From NCBI GenBank assembly GCA_947627395.1, contig CANQVW010000058.1, forward strand, positions 1 through 9,351: a DNA stretch of 9,351 bases, given 5' to 3'. The DNA comes from an uncultured Bacilli bacterium (GTDB lineage: Bacteria; Bacillota_I; Bacilli_A; ML615J-28; CAG-698). Below, one piece after another: positions 1 through 7,469 of the stretch (position 1 is its first letter; every line of letters starts with the position of its first letter). Made by a program: the position numbers and the translations under genes. The notes below the pieces were generated by a model. The model was not told the DNA's origin, did not search any database, and was given only the letters and a program-made list of their open reading frames with translations.

Positions 1-3000
1 CCATGTGGGCTAGTTTAATCATATACATGACACCCACATTAATACGATTGTCAAACTGTTTACCCGTTCTACCATCTCTTAAAACAGTTTTGCCATCAGG
101 TGCCATACCTGCTTCTTTTAAAATGGCATCCAAATCTTCCGTTTTTACTCCATCAAAAACAGGAGTAGCAACATGAACACCTAACTTTTTAGCTGCCATG
201 CCTAGATGAACTTCTAATACTTGACCAATGTTTAAACGAGAAGGAATACCTTGAGGGTTTAACATAATATCTACTGGAGTTCCATCTTCCATATATGGCA
301 TATCTTCTTGTGGTAAGATTTTAGAAATGACACCTTTATTTCCGTGTCTTCCTGACATCTTATCTCCCTCAGATATTTTACGTTTTTGTACAATAAATAC
401 ACGAACAATTTCATTAATTCCAGGACCAAGTTCATCACCATGTTTACGATTAAAGTATTCAATACGATGGACAATACCTCCACCACCATGAGGCACACGC
501 AAAGAAGTATTACGTACATCTTTTGAGTTATCAGCAAACAGAGCATGACTTAAACGTTCTTCTGGAGTTGGTTCTGTTTGACCTTTTGGTGTGACTTTAC
601 CAACTAAAACGTCTCCTTCTTTAACTTCTGCTCCTAAGCGAACAATTCCATGTTCATCTAGGTTTGCAATGGCTTCTTTCTTTTCATTTTCTAATTCAGC
701 TGTGATTTCTTCTTTTCCTAATTTTGTATCACGAACCTCAACTTCATAACGTTCAATATGAATGGAGGTATACACATCATCTTGAACTAATCTCTCATTC
801 ATGATAACAGCATCCTCATAGTTATATCCATTCCAAGTCATAAATGCAATAACAACATTTCTTCCAAGAGCCATTTCTCCTTGATCCATACTAGCTCCGT
901 CTGCAATGACATCTCCTGCTTTTACACGTTCCCCTGTACGAACAATTGGCTTTTGGTTGACACATGTGGAATGGTTAGAACGCTCATATTTCACAAGTTT
1001 ATAGGTTTTTAGGGCTCCGCTATCTTCGCGAATGATGATTTTCAATCCATCAGCGTATTCAACAACACCATCATTTGGTGTAACTACAGCAACACCAGAA
1101 TCTTTTGCTGCTTTTGCTTCAATACCTGTAGCTACAAATGGTGCTTCAGGTTTTAATAGTGGAATAGCTTGACGTTGCATGTTTGCACCCATTAGGGCAC
1201 GGTTTGCATCGTCATGTTCTAAAAATGGAATACATGCAGTAGATACAGCAACAATTTGTTTTGGAGAAACATCGATTAAATCAATCTTGGATTTATCGAC
1301 TTCAATCGTATCTCCCATATAACGAGCAATGACTGTGTCATCCACTATTTCTTTTTGATCATTCACCGTAATATTTGCTTGAGCAATGTAATATTGTTCT
1401 TCTTTATCGGCTGTTAAGTAAATCATCTCATTTGTTACTACAGGATTTTTTCCTACTTCTTGTTTTACTTTTAGATAAGGAGTTTCAATAAATCCATATT
1501 GATCAGCTCTAGAATAAGTTGCAAGAGAGTTAATTAAACCAATGTTTTGACCTTCAGGCGTCTCGATTGGACAAATTCTACCATAGTGAGAAACGTGAAC
1601 ATCTCGCACTTCAAATCCAGCACGATCACGAGTTAAACCACCCGCACCCAATGCTGAAATACGCCTTTTATGAGTTAGTTCAGATAATGGATTGATTTGA
1701 TCCATGAACTGAGACAACTGTGAACCACCAAAGAATTCACGAATAGATGAAGTTAATGTACGAATATTAATTAAGTTTTGTGGGACTGTATTCTTAGCAT
1801 CTGCCGACATAGACATACGGTCACGCACATTTTTTTCCATTTTTGTTAAACCAATTCTAAATTGGTTTTGCAATAACTCACCGATTAAACGAAGACGACG
1901 ATTACCTAAATGGTCAATATCATCGGTCACACCAATACCATCATGCAAATTTAAATAGTAGCCTGTAGATGCTAAAATATCTGATAAAGTGATATGATTT
2001 GCTTTTTCTGTTTGGTCATTACCAACCAATTTAATTTCTTCTTTAATTTTATCTTTTTCAATTTCAATGGTAACTGTTTCTAAAACAACACTATTACCTT
2101 CTAACATTTGATCATAAGTATACGTTTTTCTTAAAACATAACGATGATTTTTCAAATAGGTAATCACATCTTGATCAATCAAAGTTCCTTTTTCATAAAC
2201 AATTTCTCCTGTATTTGGATCTTCAATACTTTCCGCAAAGCTTGCTCTTCCAACAACAAGTTCAAGTCTAGAAATAACATCTAGTTTTTTGTTTACTTTG
2301 TATCGTCCAACACTTGCTAAATCATAACGTCTTGTATCAAACAAGTGACTCGCTAAATAATTTCTTGCTCCATCAGGAGTAGATTTTTCACCCGGACGAA
2401 GTTTATCATATAATTGTTCTAATGCATCATCAGAACCAAAGGTTTCATCCTTTTCAAATGTATTTTGTAAATATTGACTCTTGCCAAATAATTGAATAAT
2501 GTCTTTATTGGAATTTAATCCGATAGCTCTTAAAAAAGTTGTCAGTGGAATTTTTTTAGAGCGGTCTACTTTTGCATACCAAATATCTCTACTTCCCATC
2601 TCATATTCAATCCAAGCACCTCTTGTTGGAATTACTTGTCCTGAATAAAGAATTTTACCGCTTTTCTTGTCTACTTCACTTGAAAAGAAAACACCAGCAG
2701 AACGAATGATTTGTGTGACGATAACACGCTCAGCACCATTGATAATAAAAGTACCCCAAGGTGTCATCATTGGATATTCACCCAAAAAAATCTTTTGTTG
2801 TTCTTTGATTTCACCAGTTTCTTTATTTTTTAACTGTACATCCACTTTCAGGGCTCTAGAATAATTTGCATCATTTCTCTTTGCTGTTGGAATGTCATAT
2901 TTTGGTTCATCAAATTCATAATCACCAAAATAAAGTTCTAATTTCTCAGCATGATCTTTAATCGGAGAAATTTCTTTAAATAATTCTTTAATTCCTTCGT

Positions 3001-3124
3001 GAATAAACCAATCAAAAGACTTTGTTTGAATTTCAATTAAATTTGGAAGTTCAACATTTGTTTGCACTCTAGAATAGTTTCTTCTCACGCGATTTTTTCC
3101 GTAAACTACATTTTTAAAGCTCAA
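1..3124 (-). CDS. rpoB: DNA-directed RNA polymerase beta subunit (5' part; runs off the window)
   Basis: This is the catalytic beta subunit of RNA polymerase. The window holds the first 1041 codons, read in one frame from the start to the edge; the 3' end lies outside. The protein opens with SFKNVVYGKNRVRRNYSR. The rifampicin-pocket segment follows at about residues 463-500 (EFFGGSQLSQFMDQ, then LTHKRRISALGAGGLTRDR). The active-site loop GDKMSGRHGNKGV lies near residue 922, and the window ends in a MIKLAHM motif typical of the last fifth of the protein. The chosen start is TTG at 3124, because GAGGTGG lies 5 nt upstream and no ATG in this frame is nearby; an in-frame GTG at 3133 overlaps that ribosome site and is less likely. 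The positions matching E. coli Gln513, Asp516, His526 and Ser531 are wild type. Residue numbering runs about three ahead of B. subtilis RpoB, so there is no large indel before the pocket. It has its own promoter and terminator-bounded leader. Confidence 0.98.
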   Translation of the reverse strand, partial: MSFKNVVYGKNRVRRNYSRVQTNVELPNLIEIQTKSFDWFIHEGIKELFKEISPIKDHAEKLELYFGDYEFDEPKYDIPTAKRNDANYSRALKVDVQLKNKETGEIKEQQKIFLGEYPMMTPWGTFIINGAERVIVTQIIRSAGVFFSSEVDKKSGKILYSGQVIPTRGAWIEYEMGSRDIWYAKVDRSKKIPLTTFLRAIGLNSNKDIIQLFGKSQYLQNTFEKDETFGSDDALEQLYDKLRPGEKSTPDGARNYLASHLFDTRRYDLASVGRYKVNKKLDVISRLELVVGRASFAESIEDPNTGEIVYEKGTLIDQDVITYLKNHRYVLRKTYTYDQMLEGNSVVLETVTIEIEKDKIKEEIKLVGNDQTEKANHITLSDILASTGYYLNLHDGIGVTDDIDHLGNRRLRLIGELLQNQFRIGLTKMEKNVRDRMSMSADAKNTVPQNLINIRTLTSSIREFFGGSQLSQFMDQINPLSELTHKRRISALGAGGLTRDRAGFEVRDVHVSHYGRICPIETPEGQNIGLINSLATYSRADQYGFIETPYLKVKQEVGKNPVVTNEMIYLTADKEEQYYIAQANITVNDQKEIVDDTVIARYMGDTIEVDKSKIDLIDVSPKQIVAVSTACIPFLEHDDANRALMGANMQRQAIPLLKPEAPFVATGIEAKAAKDSGVAVVTPNDGVVEYADGLKIIIREDSGALKTYKLVKYERSNHSTCVNQKPIVRTGERVKAGDVIADGASMDQGEMALGRNVVIAFMTWNGYNYEDAVIMNERLVQDDVYTSIHIERYEVEVRDTKLGKEEITAELENEKKEAIANLDEHGIVRLGAEVKEGDVLVGKVTPKGQTEPTPEERLSHALFADNSKDVRNTSLRVPHGGGGIVHRIEYFNRKHGDELGPGINEIVRVFIVQKRKISEGDKMSGRHGNKGVISKILPQEDMPYMEDGTPVDIMLNPQGIPSRLNIGQVLEVHLGMAAKKLGVHVATPVFDGVKTEDLDAILKEAGMAPDGKTVLRDGRTGKQFDNRINVGVMYMIKLAHM

Positions 3125-3165
3125 AATATCCACCTCGCTAAAAGTTGCATTATTGCCTCTTTCAT
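3121..3165 (-). CDS. possible leader mini-ORF overlapping the rpoB start
   Basis: The rpoB leader contains an ATG-initiated mini-ORF. The longer form, MKEAIMQLLARWIF, starts at 3165; a shorter nine-codon form, MQLLARWIF, starts at 3150. The start at 3150 is preceded by a fair ribosome site (AAAGAGG, 5 nt spacing); the start at 3165 has none. The TGA stop at 3121-3123 overlaps the rpoB TTG start at 3122-3124 as TTGA, the kind of junction seen in translational coupling. The rpoB Shine-Dalgarno sequence lies inside the mini-ORF, so ribosomes translating it would cover and then release the rpoB start. Whether it is translated is unknown. ATG starts are common by chance in such A+T-rich DNA. Confidence 0.35.
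   Translation of the reverse strand: MKEAIMQLLARWIF
3130..3136 (-). promoter_or_regulatory. ribosome binding site of rpoB
   Basis: GAGGTGG, 5 nt before the TTG start at 3124. It decides the start in favour of TTG, because the alternative GTG at 3131-3133 lies within it. Confidence 0.75.
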
Positions 3166-3195
3166 AATTGAAAAAAGTATAATACGCATCGTACT

Positions 3196-3224
3196 ATTAT
3201 AACGTAGTTTAGTCAATTTGTCAA
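3196..3224 (-). promoter_or_regulatory. SigA-type promoter of rpoB
   Basis: The -35 box TTGACA (3219-3224) and the -10 box TATAAT (3196-3201) both match the housekeeping consensus in all six positions, with the optimal 17-nt spacer. Transcription should start near 3189-3190, giving a leader of about 65 nt before the rpoB start. It lies just downstream of the terminator that closes the preceding operon. This suggests that rpoB, and probably rpoC beyond the window, is transcribed mainly from here rather than from the rplJL promoter. Confidence 0.9.
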
Positions 3225-3235
3225 GAGTAAATTGT

Positions 3236-3269
3236 AAAAAAATTCCAATCTTATTTAGACTGGAATTTT
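3236..3269 (-). terminator. Rho-independent terminator of the four-gene cassette
   Basis: A 13-bp stem (3239-3251 with 3257-3269, one G-U pair) closes a 5-nt loop and is followed on the minus strand by a run of T. It begins 5 nt after the stop codon at 3275. It separates the upstream four-gene operon from the rpoB promoter. Confidence 0.85.
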
Positions 3270-3274
3270 GATTT

Positions 3275-4135
3275 TTATACTATATCTCTTAATATGGTGG
3301 ATATGATTTCATTCAAACGATTAATCATCTTTTCAAATTCATCAAAAGATGAAGACATGAAAGATATTTCTTTTTCTTCAAAAGGAATATCTGAAAAAGG
3401 AATACTTGTTTTTATCATTTTAATGATTTCATCACTTCTTAAATTGGGTAATTTCTGTGAAATGATGCGAAAAGTTTCTTGATGATCCCCAATCCATAAA
3501 TTATTTTCTTTTTTCTTCAAAAGATAACTCATTTCTATATCTGATGAGCGATAAAAATATTCACCAAGCCGACTATATATATATCCATCATCAGATGCAT
3601 CCTGTTTAATTTTCATTTTCAAAAAATCTTCTTTTGTGAATTGATTTTCTATCTTTTTTTGATTTTTTTGGATTGTTAAAATATCTTGCGCAAATTTAGA
3701 AATAGGTACAAGAAGTTGCCCACACGTTTCAGTAAATCCACCTTTACAATACCCTCTACTTTCTAAATAAGACAAAGCATATGTTGCTTGATCAAACTCT
3801 ATCCCTAAATAAATTTCTAGGTTATGAACTGTAATTCCATTTTTGGCTACTTTCTTTCCCCATTGTAAATATTGTATTTCATCCTCAGCCATCAAAATAA
3901 CATTTTCTTCTTCTATTGGAAGTAGTTTAGAAGATTTATTTGAACTCGATTTCTTTTGCTTTGGCGGAAGATAACGATATCGAATATCCCCTATGTATTC
4001 TAATACATTATCTTTAATAAATTTTTGAACAATTTCTCTTGCTTCTTTATAACTTAAAGAAAAAGAAATTTGTAATTCGGGAATAGTAATGACTTTTTTA
4101 AGTTTCGTATATTTTTTGATCTCATCTTGTTCCAC
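3275..4135 (-). CDS. hypothetical protein with two FtsK-gamma-like winged-helix segments
   Basis: A 286-residue protein with no named family that I recognise. Residues about 15-50 contain ITIPELQISFSLSYKEAREI, which matches the FtsK gamma pattern LQxxFxIGYxxAARLID at the Leu-Gln, Phe, Tyr and Ala-Arg positions. Residues about 94-132 (ITVHNLEIYLGIEFDQATYA and following) look like a second helix-turn-helix of the same kind. A Lys/Ser-rich linker (about 58-70) separates them, and the C-terminal 25 residues could form an amphipathic helix. FtsK gamma domains read polar chromosomal DNA motifs, so a DNA-binding role beside the upstream ATPase is plausible, but this is inferred. I chose the GTG start at 4135 because AAGGAGGAG (4141-4149) lies 7 nt before it; an in-frame TTG at 4153 has no ribosome site. 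The start falls 2 nt after the ATPase stop codon. It is the last gene of the operon. Confidence 0.8.
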   Translation of the reverse strand: MEQDEIKKYTKLKKVITIPELQISFSLSYKEAREIVQKFIKDNVLEYIGDIRYRYLPPKQKKSSSNKSSKLLPIEEENVILMAEDEIQYLQWGKKVAKNGITVHNLEIYLGIEFDQATYALSYLESRGYCKGGFTETCGQLLVPISKFAQDILTIQKNQKKIENQFTKEDFLKMKIKQDASDDGYIYSRLGEYFYRSSDIEMSYLLKKKENNLWIGDHQETFRIISQKLPNLRSDEIIKMIKTSIPFSDIPFEEKEISFMSSSFDEFEKMINRLNEIISTILRDIV

Positions 4136-4137
4136 TT

Positions 4138-5850
4138 TTACTCCTCCTTCCAAAAATCTTCATCAAAGAATGGATGGTTTCTCTTTAGAATATATTGATA
4201 TTTTTTATCATTAGCATCTACTTTTCCTTGATAATGTGAAGGATATTCAATCGGTAGATGATTGAACTCTTTACATTCGTAATATCTAATTAACATAGAA
4301 TATAATACATATCCACAATTGGCTTCTGTAACAACACATTCACCGGATTTTAAATTTGCTAACATACTTTTTGGAACTCTTTTAATTGTTTCTAAGCGAT
4401 AATCTTCAATTTCTGTTGTTTTTCCATTCAAAGCAGAAAGTGGTGAAATTCTTGTATATTCTCCACATTCATTTGAAAATTCTGTCAATGTTTCAGGATT
4501 ATTACTTCCAAAGAATAAATGCATGGATAAATTATCCTTTATGATGTTGGCAACACCTTGACCATAAATACTATTTAATTGGGCATAGGATTGCATAGCA
4601 AGAATAAAGAAAATGTTACGACCCGCACAAGCAGAAATCGTTGTTTCAAAATCTTGCATAGCTGGAAAGTTTCCAAATTCATCAATAACAAAATAAAATG
4701 GAATATCTAATTTACCTAACGGAAGGTCATTGGCATAATCAATTAAAGATCGATATGCATCTTGAATAAATAAACTAATGACCTTATTATGAACTTTCAC
4801 TTCATCTTTATAATCAATATAAAGAGCAATGGGCTGATCTTGATGTAATAAATCAAGGCTAAATGAATTACAACGTGTAATTTGACAAACAGCTGTATCT
4901 TTAAATATGGCCATACTTGCATCAAGACAACTTACAATACATCTTTTCGTGTTTGGTGCGTTATTTAAAACTGTGTTTTTCGCATATCGTTTCGCCAAGG
5001 AAGTATCACTTCTACTACTAAAGAAACCATCATCAAAGTCTAAATCCGAATTACTTGTGAAAATAGTTAATAACTGAATGACCGTTGAAAAAGAACATGT
5101 TTCTCTAGTAATGAGTGGATATATTGGATTCTTTGTTTCTTCAGAACTATCTTCCATCAATGCCCAAATAAAAGCTTTGAACAAATCTCTTGCACTATCC
5201 TCCCAATAAGGATCTTGTGCTCCTGCTGTTTTTTGACAAACAAGTGTTGCCAGTTCGTCAATTTTGATTCCCACTTCCTGTTGAAGCAAAAATTTATCAT
5301 GATCAATGGCTGTTTCAAGTTCAATTTGATCTTCAAAAATTTGATTATGAAATTGATTTCTTGGACCATTAGGTGTTTGAACAACCAAAACTTCATCTTC
5401 AACAGCTTGAATCTTTTGATATAATTCATAAATTAATGTTAAAGGGTTCCAACATTCTGAATGCTTTGCATCCCTAAAATTCAAAAGAAGAACGTTGTAT
5501 CCTTCATTTCTTAGTGCTTGAGATGTATACTTATATAATTCTCCTTTAGGATCTGAAATAAGCATACTTCTTTTTACTTTTGCTTTTCCAAAAGAAAGAA
5601 TTGTTGGAATGATATAGGAAGTGGTTTTTCCTAATCTTGTTCCAGCAATTACTCCTACATGATTTTCTTTTAATGAATATGTTTGAAGTAGGCGACCATG
5701 AACATAATGATTAGCTTTTAAAACTCCTGTCACTTCATGATTTTCTAATTCATCATAATAAATACTATTGGGAAATTTTTCTGTGAGTTCATTATAATGA
5801 TACATTTGTGTATCTTCGTATCCATTAATAATTTTTTCAGCGATTTTCAT
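4138..5850 (-). CDS. VirD4/TraG-type coupling-protein ATPase without membrane segments
   Basis: A 570-residue ATPase of the FtsK/HerA/VirD4 superfamily. Family members form hexamers that pump DNA, or in type IV secretion hand substrates to the channel. The Walker A region AGTRLGKTT lies at about 69-77 and is followed by SYIIPTIL; DPKGE is at 100-104, DPYWEDSARDLF at 213-224, Walker B with FVIDEFGNFP at about 387-396, and the Gln motif AMQS at 418-421. The C-terminal part (SNNPETLTEF) is typical of TraG/TraD. Unlike most coupling proteins, it starts directly at the nucleotide-binding core, with no N-terminal transmembrane helices. About 50 hydrophilic residues (146-193) appear inserted between WNPL and the DPYW motif. 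The ATG at 5850 is preferred because GGAGG (5859-5863) lies 8 nt before it; an in-frame ATG at 5871 lacks one. The gene overlaps the upstream one by 14 nt. No relaxase or channel gene is nearby. Confidence 0.93.
   Translation of the reverse strand: MKIAEKIINGYEDTQMYHYNELTEKFPNSIYYDELENHEVTGVLKANHYVHGRLLQTYSLKENHVGVIAGTRLGKTTSYIIPTILSFGKAKVKRSMLISDPKGELYKYTSQALRNEGYNVLLLNFRDAKHSECWNPLTLIYELYQKIQAVEDEVLVVQTPNGPRNQFHNQIFEDQIELETAIDHDKFLLQQEVGIKIDELATLVCQKTAGAQDPYWEDSARDLFKAFIWALMEDSSEETKNPIYPLITRETCSFSTVIQLLTIFTSNSDLDFDDGFFSSRSDTSLAKRYAKNTVLNNAPNTKRCIVSCLDASMAIFKDTAVCQITRCNSFSLDLLHQDQPIALYIDYKDEVKVHNKVISLFIQDAYRSLIDYANDLPLGKLDIPFYFVIDEFGNFPAMQDFETTISACAGRNIFFILAMQSYAQLNSIYGQGVANIIKDNLSMHLFFGSNNPETLTEFSNECGEYTRISPLSALNGKTTEIEDYRLETIKRVPKSMLANLKSGECVVTEANCGYVLYSMLIRYYECKEFNHLPIEYPSHYQGKVDANDKKYQYILKRNHPFFDEDFWKEE
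4141..4149 (-). promoter_or_regulatory. ribosome binding site inside the end of the VirD4-like gene
   Basis: AAGGAGGAG encodes the last Lys-Glu-Glu of the ATPase and serves the GTG start at 4135. It sets that start and implies translational coupling. Confidence 0.8.
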
Positions 5851-7468
5851 GGTAGCGACCTCCAAATCCATAAGATTTTTTTATTGAGTCATGATTTGAA
5901 TAAGAAGATAACATTTCTTCATTAATATAAAGTTCATTTGATAAATTTCTATTTTCTTTCATAATATCATCTAAAATACGAACTATTCTATCAATGGATT
6001 GTGCTAATAATTTTGAATAAATATTTTCATCGATTTGAATTTTAGAAAATCCATAGACTTCTTCTTTTTTATGATTAAATTCTTCTACCAATTGTTTCTT
6101 TTCTTCATAAGTAAATCCATGAATATAAATCATATCACAATAGGGTTCTAATTGTTTGGCATTTTGTGGATCACTAAAACATATTGGTAAAATAGCTTTC
6201 ATATTTAATACAACGCTTGGAGTATTTAAACGATAAAAAGAACGTTTACTGGTTTGTAAGAAGTTTTTTACAAAATCAAACGTACTTGTAGGTATTTCTC
6301 CTCTAAAAAATAAGCAATAAACATTTTTATCATCTTCATCACATAAACGAATAAATATATTATTCATTGAGGAGTCTAAATCATGAGCAGTTAAATCAGC
6401 GACTTCTATTTTTTCCATATTAACATCTTGAAGCGTATTTTCTATACAAAATTGATACCTGTTTTCTAATAAGTAAGAACTTTCAGAAACAATACACATA
6501 GGTCGATAATTGGATGTTTGACATAAATCTATGTTTTTTAACGAAAGAATGATTTTTTGAATGTTTGAATCTTTATTTTCCAAATATTTTATGGTTTCTT
6601 GATTCATTGAAATTTTAGTTTTTGTTGAAAGCTTCAATGGAAGCATGGATGCTAATCTAATTAAATTTTGATCAGATGATAAAAATATAGTTTCAATATC
6701 ATGATATTCAATTAATTCTGAAAATAAAATGCGAGCATATTGTTTATTATAAATGGATTCATTTAAAATACCCATTTCAAATGCTTTTAAAAGAATTTTA
6801 CGAATTTTAATGTTTTGAATATGAAAATTGGTATCCTTTTCTTTTTCTAATTGTTTGTAAAAGAAGAAAACTGCTTCTTTTTGTTCTAGGTGATGCAATA
6901 TAAAACACAATGCTTTTTTGTCTTCATTTTTATTTTCCTGATAAATGATTTTAATTAAAGCTTTTTCATCATTCCATGAAGCTGCTTTTCTAAGATTTTT
7001 GATTCCTTCTATTTCATTTTTATCATATAAAATTCCTTCTATTTGAAGAAATCCTAAAATATTTAGGGCAAGTAATTTTCCTTCATTGGCATTTTTTATG
7101 ATTTCTCTTTTAACACTTTCTAAAGAACTTTCTGAAGCGTTTTGTATTTTTAAACCATTTAGTAAACCAATACATTTTCCCTTAATATGAACCATTTGTT
7201 TGATAGCTTGATCGGTTACAAAATCTTGATGAGTTATATCTGTATATTCCTCAATTCTTTTGAATTGATAGTACTCTTTTTCTGATGTGATTTCTTGAAC
7301 AATGTTTGAAGAAGCTAATGAATATTGTTCTTCAATTTCTTTACTAGATAATAAATACATTTTACCTAATTTGGTAAATACTTTTTTTGAATCTATTAAA
7401 TAAGGTTCAAATAAAAATTGAATTGTAAAATACTCTGTTAGCATAGATTCTAAAAAATGCACAAACAT
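5837..7468 (-). CDS. hypothetical protein: Sel1-like repeat plus apparent degenerate AAA+ module
   Basis: A 543-residue, Ile/Lys/Asn-rich, probably cytoplasmic protein that I cannot assign to a named family. Residues about 119-163 (NILGFLQIEGI, then EGIKNLRKAASWNDEKAL) resemble a Sel1/TPR-like helical repeat. The C-terminal half follows the order of a Clp-type AAA+ domain: RPMCIVSESSYLLENRYQFC (about 322-341) where the P-loop would be, VYCLFFRGEIP (383-393) at Walker B, FVKNFLQTSKRSFYRLN (399-415) where Clp ATPases have LLQVLDDGRLTD, LPICFSD (427-433) at sensor 1, then YIHGFTYEEKKQLVEEF (448-464), very like the Clp/Lon YTEEEKLEIA helix. The Walker A GKT and Walker B Asp-Glu are absent, so ATP hydrolysis is unlikely. 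The AAA+ reading is my inference. The start is ATG at 7468, 1 nt after the ClpP stop and preceded by AGGGGGTGG; an in-frame ATG 18 codons upstream has no ribosome site. Confidence 0.85.
   Translation of the reverse strand: MFVHFLESMLTEYFTIQFLFEPYLIDSKKVFTKLGKMYLLSSKEIEEQYSLASSNIVQEITSEKEYYQFKRIEEYTDITHQDFVTDQAIKQMVHIKGKCIGLLNGLKIQNASESSLESVKREIIKNANEGKLLALNILGFLQIEGILYDKNEIEGIKNLRKAASWNDEKALIKIIYQENKNEDKKALCFILHHLEQKEAVFFFYKQLEKEKDTNFHIQNIKIRKILLKAFEMGILNESIYNKQYARILFSELIEYHDIETIFLSSDQNLIRLASMLPLKLSTKTKISMNQETIKYLENKDSNIQKIILSLKNIDLCQTSNYRPMCIVSESSYLLENRYQFCIENTLQDVNMEKIEVADLTAHDLDSSMNNIFIRLCDEDDKNVYCLFFRGEIPTSTFDFVKNFLQTSKRSFYRLNTPSVVLNMKAILPICFSDPQNAKQLEPYCDMIYIHGFTYEEKKQLVEEFNHKKEEVYGFSKIQIDENIYSKLLAQSIDRIVRILDDIMKENRNLSNELYINEEMLSSYSNHDSIKKSYGFGGRYHENR
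5859..5863 (-). promoter_or_regulatory. ribosome binding site that sets the VirD4-like start
   Basis: GGAGG, 8 nt before the ATG at 5850 and inside the last codons of the upstream gene. It favours this ATG over the in-frame ATG at 5871, which lies upstream of it. Confidence 0.75.
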
Positions 7469-7469
7469 A

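Noticed and set aside
271..546. 91-codon minus-strand ORF inside rpoB
   Set aside because: It is out of frame with rpoB, whose correct frame is confirmed on both sides of it by GDKMSGRHGNKG and the C-terminal MIKLAHM; the translation is low-complexity Leu/Val/Cys.
1620..1740. Rifampicin-resistance changes in RpoB
   Set aside because: The residues matching E. coli Gln513, Asp516, His526, Arg529, Ser531 and Leu533 are all wild type.
2667..2864. Plus-strand ORF opposite rpoB (and similar ones at 3294-3482 and 5215-5424)
   Set aside because: They are antisense shadows of well-supported genes, with no recognisable protein features or promoters.
6990..7100. LGF tripeptide in the 543-residue protein as a ClpP-docking loop
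   Set aside because: It lies in the predicted Sel1-like helix rather than an exposed loop of the AAA+-like part, and a three-residue match is expected by chance.
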